Assembly (NCBI GenBank): GCA_934630975.1
Contig: CAKTXH010000004.1
Coordinates: 1-49,992, forward strand
From: an uncultured Clostridia bacterium
Lineage (GTDB): Bacteria > Bacillota > Clostridia > Christensenellales > Aristaeellaceae
Length of the DNA stretch: 49,992 nt
Direction: 5' to 3'
Of this stretch, positions 1 through 7,815 are shown one piece after another. The position numbers and the translations under genes were made by a program. Position 1 is the stretch's first letter. Every line of letters starts with the position of its first letter. The notes under the pieces were generated by a model. It saw only the letters and a list, made by a program, of their open reading frames with translations, did no database searches and was not told the DNA's origin.

Positions 1-223
1 GACTCCCGAAAAGGCTGCCTTCGTGTCCAGCTTTGCCGATTGTGATGAATTATTTGTGATTAATCAGCGGTTCCTTATAAATTTTATGAAAAATAGGATT
101 TCTGCTCATTTGTGCCTTACGATAGAATTGCAAGAAATGAGGTATTTTTTTTCCCCCCCCGAATATCTCTGTTTATCAAGTTCTAGAATATTTTTCATAA
201 TTTTTTCAATTCCTCTTCTTGTT

Positions 224-1273
224 TTACTTATAAAACTCAGCGTACCACTCAGCGAACTTCCTCAAACCAGTCCTCAAGTCAGTGCTCGGTTTATATCCGA
301 AGTCACGCTCCAGTGCGCTCGTATCTGCATAGGTTACTGGCACATCACCCGGCTGCATCGGAACCAGTTCCTTGTGAGCTTCAAAATCGTAATCTTCCGG
401 CAACACCTTTGCACGAACCAGCTCCTCGCTCAGAATCTGTACGAAGTCCAGCAGGTTCTCCGGGTTCTGATTGCCAATGTTGTAAACTGCATACGGTGGA
501 ATCGGCAGACCGTCTTCACCATTTTTCTTGTCCGGTGCTTTCTTCATCACACGAACAACCCCCTCAACGATGTCATCCACATAAGTAAAGTCCCGCTTGC
601 AGTTGCCGTAGTTGAAAATTTTGATGGTTTCGCCCTTCACCAGCTTGTTGGTGAAGCCGAAGTAAGCCATGTCAGGACGGCCTGCCGGTCCATATACTGT
701 GAAGAATCGCAGACCAGTGGACGGAATGTTGTACAACTTAGAATAAGCATGAGCCATCAGCTCATTGGATTTCTTAGTGGCTGCATACAGGGAAACCGGA
801 TTGTCAACCTTATCATCCGTGCTGTACGGAACCTTCTTGTTGGAACCGTAGACGGAGGAAGAGGAAGCATAAACCAAATGCTCCAGACTCTCGCAATGAC
901 GGCAGGCCTCCAAAATATTAAAGAAGCCGACCAAGTTGGATTCCACATAAGCATCCGGGTTGGTGATGGAGTAACGCACACCAGCCTGTGCTGCAAGGTT
1001 GACGACCACCGACGGCTTGTACTTCTCGAACAGCTCCGTGATCAGCTCCTTGTCGGCGATGTTGCCTTTGACAAAGGTAAATGTGGGATACTTGGCCAGC
1101 TCATTCAGGCGGAATTCTTTCAGTGCCACATCGTAGTAGGCATTCATATTGTCGATGCCGATAACCGTAGCAGAAGGAGCTTCCTGATAGATTCGTTTCA
1201 CAAGATTAGAGCCTATGAAGCCTGCTGCTCCTGTGACTAAAATCGTCTTATTTTCCAAATTTACTGTACTCAT
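224..1273 (-). CDS. NAD-dependent UDP-sugar epimerase, UDP-glucuronate 4-epimerase (CapI/LpsL) type
   Basis: A 349-residue short-chain dehydrogenase-type nucleotide-sugar epimerase, probably converting UDP-glucuronate to UDP-galacturonate for surface polysaccharide. The N-terminal Rossmann motif GAAGFIGS lies at residues 15-22. An SSSSVYG stretch and the catalytic YAATK (Tyr-x3-Lys) follow, and the C-terminal half carries the RDFTYVDD signature of this subgroup. Length fits the family. The ATG at 1273 follows a GGAGG-like site. The gene is visibly more AT-rich than the polysaccharide operon to its right and is separated from it by a repeat-rich gap, so it may have been acquired separately. 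The exact sugar substrate is inferred. Confidence 0.85.
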   Translation of the reverse strand: MSTVNLENKTILVTGAAGFIGSNLVKRIYQEAPSATVIGIDNMNAYYDVALKEFRLNELAKYPTFTFVKGNIADKELITELFEKYKPSVVVNLAAQAGVRYSITNPDAYVESNLVGFFNILEACRHCESLEHLVYASSSSVYGSNKKVPYSTDDKVDNPVSLYAATKKSNELMAHAYSKLYNIPSTGLRFFTVYGPAGRPDMAYFGFTNKLVKGETIKIFNYGNCKRDFTYVDDIVEGVVRVMKKAPDKKNGEDGLPIPPYAVYNIGNQNPENLLDFVQILSEELVRAKVLPEDYDFEAHKELVPMQPGDVPVTYADTSALERDFGYKPSTDLRTGLRKFAEWYAEFYK

Positions 1274-1329
1274 TTGTATTCCTCCGCTTTTTGTTCATTT
1301 CCTAATCTATGTACACATCCTTTTGGATG

Positions 1330-1870
1330 TTGCTTTTTATTAATTGTGTCTTGTTTAGACCACCACTGAATCTTTCATATAGACCTGTCATGGGCTACTC
1401 ACTCATTTCGCTTCAACTGAAACTTTATGGTAGACACCTTCATACCACCTCACCACCAAAGTGTTAGGTTTTATTGTCATACCACGTTGGACAGTACCTC
1501 TATTTTCCAAAGTGCCAACCTTTATTGTCATAACCCGTACACCAACTCACTTTGTTAAAACTGTACAAGTTCATATCCTCCTCTTGTTGCAACACGAACA
1601 ATCATCTAGCACCCTCTACCTCTAATTCTCCAGAAAAATGCAGTTATCATGTCCGTCTTTTCTCTGCAATAAACTTTTCCAGAAAAATAGATTTTGGGCT
1701 TTTCAACACTTTCAACCTCCACCTCTAATTCTTCGGAAAAATGAAGGTTTCATGTCCGCACCTTGCTCTGCAATAAAACAGGCTCGCAGTAGGGGTATTT
1801 CGCATGCGTTTTATACGCCACCGTAGACCATCATGCAGCCACTGAAAGTTTGAGGTAGACATTGCCTTCT
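1330..1870. repeat. Degenerate repeat-rich remnant, possibly an insertion-sequence end
   Basis: This AT-rich stretch has no convincing gene but holds several imperfect direct repeats. A 32-base element at 1456-1487 recurs at 1507-1538 (shared core TTTATTGTCATA). An element of about 55 bases starting near 1618 recurs near 1721 (shared ends ACCTCTAATTCT and CTCTGCAATAAA). ACTGAAACTTTATGGTAGACA at 1416-1436 recurs as a variant at 1841-1861. Multiple short repeats near a terminus are known for some IS families such as IS21. No transposase reading frame survives, so the mobile-element reading is inference. Confidence 0.4.
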
Positions 1871-1937
1871 CCCGCAACATCTTTCTCATCCGCCCGTTTC
1901 TTATCTTCCCTCTCTTTTTCTTTCCTTCGTCCACACA

Positions 1938-2161
1938 GCAAAAGCCCGAGACAGACAATTCGTCTGTCATCAGGCTTCTATTTTCTATTCTCCGCTTCTG
2001 CGCGTTTGATCAGGCTTGTTTTCATCTTGTTCAGCCTCCGTATCAGTCTGCGGCGTTCGGTTTGCCGTTCAACCTATCCGTTTGGGAAACCTTCGTTTTC
2101 AGAGGTTATCGGCGCTTTCTCAGCGCGTCTGAGCCCATCATTGATAACATTCGATTTTACC
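1938..2161 (-). ncRNA. Structured non-coding RNA candidate, possibly raiA-motif RNA
   Basis: A transcript of about 220 nt is bounded by a strong sigma-A promoter (2168-2197) and an intrinsic terminator (1940-1976), with no plausible coding frame between. Helices are visible: 2143-2148 pairs with 2105-2110 (GUUAUC/GAUAAC) and encloses the hairpin 2119-2123/2129-2133 (CUCAG/CUGAG). Further hairpins are 2051-2054/2064-2067 (CGGC/GCCG) and 2012-2016/2033-2037 (AGGCU/AGCCU). A-rich unpaired segments lie between helices, as in compact structured RNAs. Size, layout and Clostridia host fit the raiA-motif RNA class, but that identity rests on general resemblance. The RNA status is better supported than the family name. 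Confidence 0.65.
1940..1976 (-). terminator. Intrinsic terminator of the ncRNA candidate
   Basis: Minus-strand hairpin AGCCTGA/TCGGGCT plus GACAGAC/GTCTGTC with one bulged base and an AATT-type loop, followed by TTTT. It closes the transcript that starts near 2161. Confidence 0.75.
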
Positions 2162-2167
2162 ATTTCT

Positions 2168-2197
2168 ATTATAAGCTTTTCCATCTATGCTTGTCAA
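2168..2197 (-). promoter_or_regulatory. Sigma-A promoter of the ncRNA candidate
   Basis: On the minus strand TTGACA (2192-2197) and TATAAT (2168-2173) are both perfect consensus boxes, separated by 18 bases. Transcription would begin near 2161, at the 5' end of the structured RNA. Confidence 0.8.
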
Positions 2198-2285
2198 GTT
2201 TTCGGCCCGTTCAAACATGCTGTTTTTTTCGACATATTTTTCATGAATCCGTTATATTATCTTTCGTGATCCATCCCGCCTTTTT

Positions 2286-2684
2286 TCAGCGGTCAATAGC
2301 CGCTTTTTCCATGTTTTGCGCAAACGCTTCCGGCACGTCAATCAATCCGAAGCGATAGAAAAGCGGATAAATATAGGAAACGCCGCGCAGATCGCCCATT
2401 GCTTTCGGCCTTGAAACCAGCGGCCTTTCGCCCTCCATCTGCCGGATGGTTTCAAACGACATCATCACGGTTTTCCACGTGATGCTCTTGCTGCGCTCGC
2501 GCCTGTCCACGAAGATTTCCTTGGTGTACACGCCCCGCTTGCCGATTTTCAAGTGATAGCTGAACGGCAGGCCGGAGGCCGTTCGAAACGCTTCCCCCTG
2601 AAACGCGTCCACGCATGCCCAAAGCGTCTGCTCATTCGGCGTTTGGCGAAGCCTTTGCAGCCGTTCCTCTCGATTCTCGTCCAT
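2286..2684 (-). CDS. Conserved hypothetical protein
   Basis: A 132-residue soluble protein without signal peptide or membrane segment. The central part (about residues 38-90) contains GLPFSYHLK, a basic DRRERSKSITW segment and SRPKAMGD, ending in an aromatic stretch SYIYPLFYRFGLI. This pattern resembles small uncharacterised proteins of Clostridia in which a short beta-rich segment precedes a helix with a conserved SITW/R-type motif. I do not know a function. The ATG at 2684 is preceded by GGGAGGAAG at good spacing. It lies just upstream of the ncRNA candidate on the same strand, with that RNA's promoter starting about 90 bases past its stop. No operon partner is evident. Confidence 0.65.
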   Translation of the reverse strand: MDENREERLQRLRQTPNEQTLWACVDAFQGEAFRTASGLPFSYHLKIGKRGVYTKEIFVDRRERSKSITWKTVMMSFETIRQMEGERPLVSRPKAMGDLRGVSYIYPLFYRFGLIDVPEAFAQNMEKAAIDR

Positions 2685-2836
2685 CTTCTTCCTCCCGTTT
2701 TTTCCAGCTTATCGTAAATGAGCAAATCCGAAAATTTACACAAACCCGACGGACGACTGCTCGTAAAACGGGCACGTTTTCCGAAGGAAGGACAGAGCAT
2801 AGCCGCTCCTACATTTTACGAAAGCGAAATTCCGAT

Positions 2837-3040
2837 GTAGGCGCGCATTGCGCATCCGCAGCTTGTTGACATAAGCAAACTTGTCTTAAATAGCAAAATC
2901 AAGAAATTCAGCTATTCTTTCATTTGCGGAAAGGGCTATTCTCCCCCCTTCGGGGGGAAGAATAGCTTTTTGTCCGCATTCTGGAGGGCGCGCATTGCGC
3001 GTCCGCTTTTTATGCGGAATTTGTTTTTTGCTCATTTGCA
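2837..3040. repeat. Dispersed hairpin repeat cluster in a 400-base gap
   Basis: The gap 2685-3083 holds no gene. A GCGCGCATTGCGC palindromic unit occurs at 2837-2859 and again at 2984-3006, and a variant is found at 45964. Between them, 2860-2979 is nearly identical to 47321-47438, in the same orientation. That segment ends in a stem-loop (about 2935-2972) with CCCCCC-TTCG-GGGGGG at its tip and a T-run on the plus strand. It looks like a mobile or recurrently copied intergenic repeat whose hairpin could also terminate plus-strand transcription. Confidence 0.75.
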
Positions 3041-3083
3041 GCAGCTTATAAAAAGCGCCGCATCCACCGACGCAGCGCTTCTC

Positions 3084-4619
3084 CTATTGTTTTTTACTCA
3101 TTTTGCGGCGGATGATTCGTTTTCCGTTTTCAAGCAGCGCCCGGAATTCGGCTGTTCTCCCGAACACAACCAGAATCAGCGCGCCATAGACCATTGTAAA
3201 CCCAATGCCTTCCAGAATAAACATCCAAACCGTATTGATCTGTCCTTGAAAGAGCCATCCTCCCAATAAACTGCCGGCAATTACCGTCGCCGTGCGAATT
3301 CCGTAATCCACGAAATACGTTTTGAGCTTGTCCTTCCAGCCCGTTCGAATCCCGTATTTCATCAAAACATACGGCTCCACCCAGAAGCATGTCGTCATCG
3401 TGCTGATGATCGTCCCCAGGAAAACGCCCGCAACGCCGTGTTTCTGCACCAGAATCAGCGACGTCACCAGATTGATGATCGCCTCCGCAACCGCCTTGTA
3501 TCGGTCGTGCCAGAACAGCCCCATGGCCTCTCGAAACTGCAAGTTGATCTGCCGCATGCCGGAGGTGTAAAACTGCGTGATCACAATCAGCACAATTGAA
3601 GTCGGAAACAGATACGCCTCGCCGAACATCAGCCGCATAAACGGGTTAAACAGCACCGTCAGCCCCGCGGCAAAATAGCCGTAAAAGAGGAACATGAAAA
3701 AATCGAGCTGTTTGTAGATTTTATAGACGTATTCGCCGTCTTCCGTCGCGCCAAGGTTGCCAATGCTCCCCGTGAACGCGGAATACACCTTGTTCAGCAG
3801 GTCGTTCAGGCTCTTGACCACCAGCCGATAGTTGGAATAAATGCCCACGCTGGTCAGCCCGACAAAGGCGGACATAATCAGGTTGTCCGTGCCGTTGACG
3901 ACGACCGTGCCGAATCGGTGCATGCTCATCGCCCAGATGTTTTTGAGGATATCCCACCGCTTTTCCCTGCTCGGCAGCCGTTTTTCGTCCCTGAGGTAGG
4001 GATAATCCCTGTCCACTTTCAACGCCACAATGGCGTTGGTCGCAATCAGCGTGCCGATCTGCACCGCCAGATACAGCAGAAAGTTGCGCGTCAGCATCAG
4101 CACCGCGATTTGCAGCAGCATCTGCGCCGTGCGCATGATCTGCTCCACCACGGTTCTGACATAGGCTTTCTGATACGCCAGCAGAATCGAGTTCTTGTAA
4201 GAAAGCAGATACGAGCAGACCGAGTTGCCCAGATACATCAGGTAGATGATCCGCAGGTTCTCGATGCCGGAATCGCCCTTGATCAGCACATCCAGAAACG
4301 GCAGCAGCGCAAGCCCGACCACCAGCACAAACGCCGCGACGATCCGATACAGGATGCGGTACAGGTTCATGAGCTGCCCCAGCTCTTCGCGGTTGTTTTC
4401 CGCGGCGGGCTTGTACATGCTGAAAATCATCGCCGAACCGATGCCCAGCTCGGCCAGGTTCAGCATGCCGAGGATATCCGAAAACAGCCCGTTTACGCCC
4501 AGATACGCCGCCGCCAGATAGCGGATGAAGATCATCCGGCTGATGAACGACAGCGCCATGTTCAGCAGATGGCCGCCCACGCCCGCAATGATGTTGATGA
4601 TGGAATATTTGGTTCGCAT
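3084..4619 (-). CDS. Wzx-type polysaccharide flippase (MOP superfamily)
   Basis: A 511-residue polytopic membrane protein with 12-14 hydrophobic segments and almost no long soluble domain, as in the Wzx/oligosaccharide-flippase branch of the MOP exporters. The N-terminus (TKYSIINI, then SFISRMIFIRYL and the GVNGLFSDILGMLNLAELGIG stretch) is typical of flippases of undecaprenyl-linked repeat units. It is the last gene of the polysaccharide operon and follows the TagA-type transferase by 17 bases. A GTG at 4622 is possible, but the AAGGGG site sits better with the ATG at 4619. It should carry the finished lipid-linked unit across the membrane for Wzy. Confidence 0.88.
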   Translation of the reverse strand: MRTKYSIINIIAGVGGHLLNMALSFISRMIFIRYLAAAYLGVNGLFSDILGMLNLAELGIGSAMIFSMYKPAAENNREELGQLMNLYRILYRIVAAFVLVVGLALLPFLDVLIKGDSGIENLRIIYLMYLGNSVCSYLLSYKNSILLAYQKAYVRTVVEQIMRTAQMLLQIAVLMLTRNFLLYLAVQIGTLIATNAIVALKVDRDYPYLRDEKRLPSREKRWDILKNIWAMSMHRFGTVVVNGTDNLIMSAFVGLTSVGIYSNYRLVVKSLNDLLNKVYSAFTGSIGNLGATEDGEYVYKIYKQLDFFMFLFYGYFAAGLTVLFNPFMRLMFGEAYLFPTSIVLIVITQFYTSGMRQINLQFREAMGLFWHDRYKAVAEAIINLVTSLILVQKHGVAGVFLGTIISTMTTCFWVEPYVLMKYGIRTGWKDKLKTYFVDYGIRTATVIAGSLLGGWLFQGQINTVWMFILEGIGFTMVYGALILVVFGRTAEFRALLENGKRIIRRKMSKKQ

Positions 4620-4636
4620 CACGCGCCCCTTCCCGC

Positions 4637-5413
4637 TCAGCCCTGCTTTTTCTGCGCCCGCGCGGCGCGCCGCACATGGCGGATGAAGGTCACGTTGCCC
4701 ACGATATAGCGCTTAAACAGCCGCCTCGGCTCCTGAACGAAGCGGTACAGCCATTCCAGCCCCAGCCTCTGCCAAAGCTCCGGCGCGCGCTTCGTCACCC
4801 CGGCCACCACGTCGAAACTGCCGCCCACGCCCATCACGAACGGGATGTTCAGTTTTTCGAGATACTGGTGCACCCAGTATTCTTTCTTCGGCGAGGAGAA
4901 TGCCACGAACATCATGTCCGCACCGGATGCCGCCATGTCCGCGACAATCTGCGGTTCGTCCTCCGGCTTGAAATAGCCGTTGCGCGCGCCGACGATTTGC
5001 AGCGCCGGGTACTGCGCCTTGAAAATCGCCTGCACTTTGGCCACAACCTCGGGCTTCGCGCCGAACAGATAAATCTTATACCCGTTCTGCGCCGCTTCTT
5101 CCACCAGCCGCAGGAACAGGTCAATGCCCGTCACGCGCTGCGTCACCGGCAGCCCCAGCTTTTTCGCCGCCCAAAGGATCGAAGCGCCGTCCGCGTTGAT
5201 CAGCGGGCAGGCGTTTACAATTTCGCGCAGCTCGGGGTCTTTTTCCATCAGGTTGACCTTCAGCGCATTGATCACCACATGCTGAACCGGCGGCGTGCGC
5301 CGCTCGATCACCCGCTTCACATAGTCCACCGTCTCGTCCATGCTGAGCGCATTGACGTAGGTGTTTAAAATCGCATAGCGCTTCGGGGCCATGTCCTGCT
5401 TTTGTTCCTGCAA
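4637..5413 (-). CDS. WecG/TagA/CpsF-family glycosyltransferase
   Basis: A 258-residue GT26 protein. This family adds N-acetylmannosamine or its uronate to GlcNAc-PP-undecaprenol. The signature runs VVINALKVNL, then PLINADGASILWAAK with the conserved Asp, RVTGIDL, and YLFGAKPE. The C-terminal helical segment (LGLEWLYRFVQEPRRLFKRY) carries the basic and aromatic residues used for membrane association. Its neighbours wecB and wecC make UDP-ManNAc and UDP-ManNAcA, the expected donors. The TTG at 5413 has AAGGA about 10 bases upstream, overlapping the wecB stop; an ATG at 5392 is an alternative start. Which donor is used cannot be read from the sequence. Confidence 0.9.
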   Translation of the reverse strand: MQEQKQDMAPKRYAILNTYVNALSMDETVDYVKRVIERRTPPVQHVVINALKVNLMEKDPELREIVNACPLINADGASILWAAKKLGLPVTQRVTGIDLFLRLVEEAAQNGYKIYLFGAKPEVVAKVQAIFKAQYPALQIVGARNGYFKPEDEPQIVADMAASGADMMFVAFSSPKKEYWVHQYLEKLNIPFVMGVGGSFDVVAGVTKRAPELWQRLGLEWLYRFVQEPRRLFKRYIVGNVTFIRHVRRAARAQKKQG

Positions 5414-5419
5414 CGTTTT

Positions 5420-6514
5420 TCAGTTCCTTTCCAAAATATCGGCGATCCTCTCGCAGGCGTGCCCGTCGCCGTAGGGGTTGGAAGCCACGCTCATCGCGTG
5501 ATACGCTTCCTCGTCCTCCAGCAGCCGCTTGGCCTCGCGGTAAATCGTCTCTTCCTCTGTGCCGACCAGTTTCAGCGTGCCCGCCGCCACGCCTTCCGGC
5601 CGCTCCGTCGTGTCCCGCAGCACGAGCACCGGCTTGCCCAGCGAGGGCGCTTCCTCCTGAATCCCGCCGCTGTCCGTCATCACCATGCAGCTTCGGGCCA
5701 GAATGTTGTGGAAATCCAGCACCTCCAGCGGCGCAATCAGCCGGATGCGCTCGTCTCCGCCCAGAATTTCCTTCGCCATCGCGCGAATCGCCGGGTTCAT
5801 GTGCACGGGATAGAGCACCTTCACGTCCGGCGTTTCGTCCACGATCCGGCGGACGGCGCGGAAAATCGCGCGCATCGGCTCGCCGAGGTTCTCCCGCCTG
5901 TGCGCCGTCAGCAGAATCAGCCGACTTCCCTTCGCCCATTCCAGTTCCGGGCTCTGGTAATCCGCGCGCACCGTCGTTTTCAGCGCGTCGATGGCCGTGT
6001 TGCCGGTCACGAAGATCGTCTCCGGCCTCTTGTTTTCCCGCAGCAGGTTCGCCTTGGCCTGTTCCGTCGGCGCGAAATGGTATCGCGCGACCACGCCGAC
6101 CGCCTGCCGGTTGAATTCCTCCGGGAACGGCGAATCGAGCTGATAGGTGCGCAGGCCCGCCTCCACGTGCCCCACGGGAATCTGCATGTAAAAGCACGTC
6201 AGCGCGGCGGCGAACGTCGTCGTCGTGTCCCCGTGCACCAGCACCAGATCGGGCTTGGCCTCCGCCAGCACGTCTTTCAGCCGCTCCATCACGCGGGTCG
6301 TGATGTCAAAAAGCGTCTGTCCGTCTTTCATGATCGCCAGATCGTAATCCGGCGTCACGTCAAAAGCGCCGAGCACCTGATCGAGCATCTGCCGGTGCTG
6401 CCCCGTCACGCAGCAGAGCGTCCGAATCCCTTTTCTCGTCCGCAGCTCCCGGATGAGCGGGCACATTTTAATGGCCTCCGGCCTTGTGCCAAAGACCAGC
6501 ATAATCGTTTTCAT
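5420..6514 (-). CDS. wecB: UDP-N-acetylglucosamine 2-epimerase, non-hydrolysing
   Basis: A 364-residue cytosolic enzyme interconverting UDP-GlcNAc and UDP-ManNAc. It shows the N-terminal FGTRPEAIKM motif, VHGDTTTTFAAA, the GHVEAGLRT acid motif, EEFNRQ, the AHRRENLG motif and the C-terminal SGGIQEEAPSLGKPVLVLRD nucleotide-binding stretch, all hallmarks of the non-hydrolysing epimerase. Length matches the family. Its ATG overlaps the wecC stop (ATGA at 6511-6514), implying translational coupling. The product feeds the dehydrogenase encoded just upstream and the TagA/WecG-type transferase encoded just downstream. Confidence 0.95.
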   Translation of the reverse strand: MKTIMLVFGTRPEAIKMCPLIRELRTRKGIRTLCCVTGQHRQMLDQVLGAFDVTPDYDLAIMKDGQTLFDITTRVMERLKDVLAEAKPDLVLVHGDTTTTFAAALTCFYMQIPVGHVEAGLRTYQLDSPFPEEFNRQAVGVVARYHFAPTEQAKANLLRENKRPETIFVTGNTAIDALKTTVRADYQSPELEWAKGSRLILLTAHRRENLGEPMRAIFRAVRRIVDETPDVKVLYPVHMNPAIRAMAKEILGGDERIRLIAPLEVLDFHNILARSCMVMTDSGGIQEEAPSLGKPVLVLRDTTERPEGVAAGTLKLVGTEEETIYREAKRLLEDEEAYHAMSVASNPYGDGHACERIADILERN

Positions 6515-7734
6515 ATCTTATACACGCCGTCCAGCGGGCAGATGTTCCGGGTATCCAGAATGATCTTCCCCTTCAATTTGTCCATGTTCTCCCGAATCTC
6601 GTCGTGGCCAACCATGATGACCACCATGTCCACCGCGCTCAGGAATTCGTCCAGATCATGCATCTGGTTGGCCGCAACGTCGTGCTTGACGTAGGGATCG
6701 TATACCCGGATGCGCCCGCCCGCCAGATGCTCGTCCATGTTGTGCAGCAGTTGGAGCGTCGGGCTTTCGCGCGTGTCGTCCACGTTCTCCTTGTAGGTCA
6801 GGCCGTACAGGCCGACGCGCGCCACGTCGCTCAGCCCGTTTTCCTGCATGACTTTGTGGATGCGCTTCAAAACGAAGTTCGGCATGCCGTCGTTCACCTT
6901 GCGCGCCGCGCGGATGACGTTCACAATATCCGGGTAATCGCCCACCAGGAACCACGGATCGACGGAAATGCAGTGCCCGCCGACGCCCGGGCCGGGCGAA
7001 AGGATGTTCACGCGCGGGTGCTTGTTGGCGATGCGGATGACCTCGTACACGTCCATCCCGCCCACCCGGCAGATCTGCGCCAGCTCGTTGGCGAACGCGA
7101 TGTTGATGTCGCGGAAGGTGTTCTCCACCACCTTCGTCATTTCGGCCGTTCGGATATCGGTCAGAACGATTTCGCCCTGACAAAAATGCCCGTATAGCGC
7201 CCTGACCTGCTCGCCGATCTCCGGCGAATCCGCGCCGATGGTTCGGGAATTGTGCTCCAGCTCGTAGAGCATGTTGCCGGGGATGATGCGTTCCGGCGCG
7301 TGCGCCAGATGCACGTCCTCGCCGATCTTCTTGCCGCGCGCCTCGATCAGCGGGCGGACGTTCTTGTCGATGGTCGAAGGCGAGATGGTCGATTCGATGA
7401 TGATCACCGCGCCCTTCGGGCAAACAGAAAGCACCTCGTCCACCGCCGCCGTCACATAGCGCGCGTCGGTTTTCTTGGTGCGTCTGTCATAGGGAGTCGG
7501 CACAGCGATGATGTAGGTGTCCGCCTCGACGGTGCCCGTCTTGAATTCAATCCCGGCCTCCACTGCGCGCATGAACAGCTCGTCCAGCCCTTTTTCCTCA
7601 AACGTCGGCTTTCCGGCCTGCAAAGAAGCCACCAGCTCCTCGTTTTTGTCCGTGCCGGTCACCTGCACCCCGTGCGCGGCCAGCATCAGCGCCGTGGGCA
7701 GGCCGATATAGCCCAAACCTTTTACATTGACCAT
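6511..7734 (-). CDS. wecC: UDP-N-acetyl-D-mannosamine dehydrogenase
   Basis: A 407-residue UDP-sugar 6-dehydrogenase that would oxidise UDP-ManNAc to UDP-ManNAcA with NAD. The N-terminus VKGLGYIGLPTALMLA is the NAD-binding fold and the catalytic cysteine lies in GGHCISVDPWF. The C-terminal UDP-binding domain contains YGLTYKENVDDTRESP. The chosen ATG (7734) sits 8 bases after AGGAGG; the frame stays open further upstream to 7797, but those codons precede the ribosome site and are not part of the family fold. The pairing with wecB distinguishes it from a UDP-glucose dehydrogenase. It makes a uronic acid, which matters for the lyase encoded next to it. Confidence 0.92.
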   Translation of the reverse strand: MVNVKGLGYIGLPTALMLAAHGVQVTGTDKNEELVASLQAGKPTFEEKGLDELFMRAVEAGIEFKTGTVEADTYIIAVPTPYDRRTKKTDARYVTAAVDEVLSVCPKGAVIIIESTISPSTIDKNVRPLIEARGKKIGEDVHLAHAPERIIPGNMLYELEHNSRTIGADSPEIGEQVRALYGHFCQGEIVLTDIRTAEMTKVVENTFRDINIAFANELAQICRVGGMDVYEVIRIANKHPRVNILSPGPGVGGHCISVDPWFLVGDYPDIVNVIRAARKVNDGMPNFVLKRIHKVMQENGLSDVARVGLYGLTYKENVDDTRESPTLQLLHNMDEHLAGGRIRVYDPYVKHDVAANQMHDLDEFLSAVDMVVIMVGHDEIRENMDKLKGKIILDTRNICPLDGVYKI

Positions 7735-7815
7735 CTTCGTCTTCCTCCTGTGTTCCAACCGTTTTCGTTTCCCTGTGGTTTCCTTCGCTTTGCACATGCC
7801 GAAACGGTTGAAGCA

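Noticed and set aside
145..160. T8C8 homopolymer tract
   Set aside because: It lies in noncoding AT-rich sequence without a gene whose frame it could switch; phase variation cannot be supported.
1725..1970. 81-codon minus-strand frame beginning in the ncRNA terminator
   Set aside because: Starts inside the hairpin, lacks a ribosome site, and its second half covers a noncoding direct repeat.
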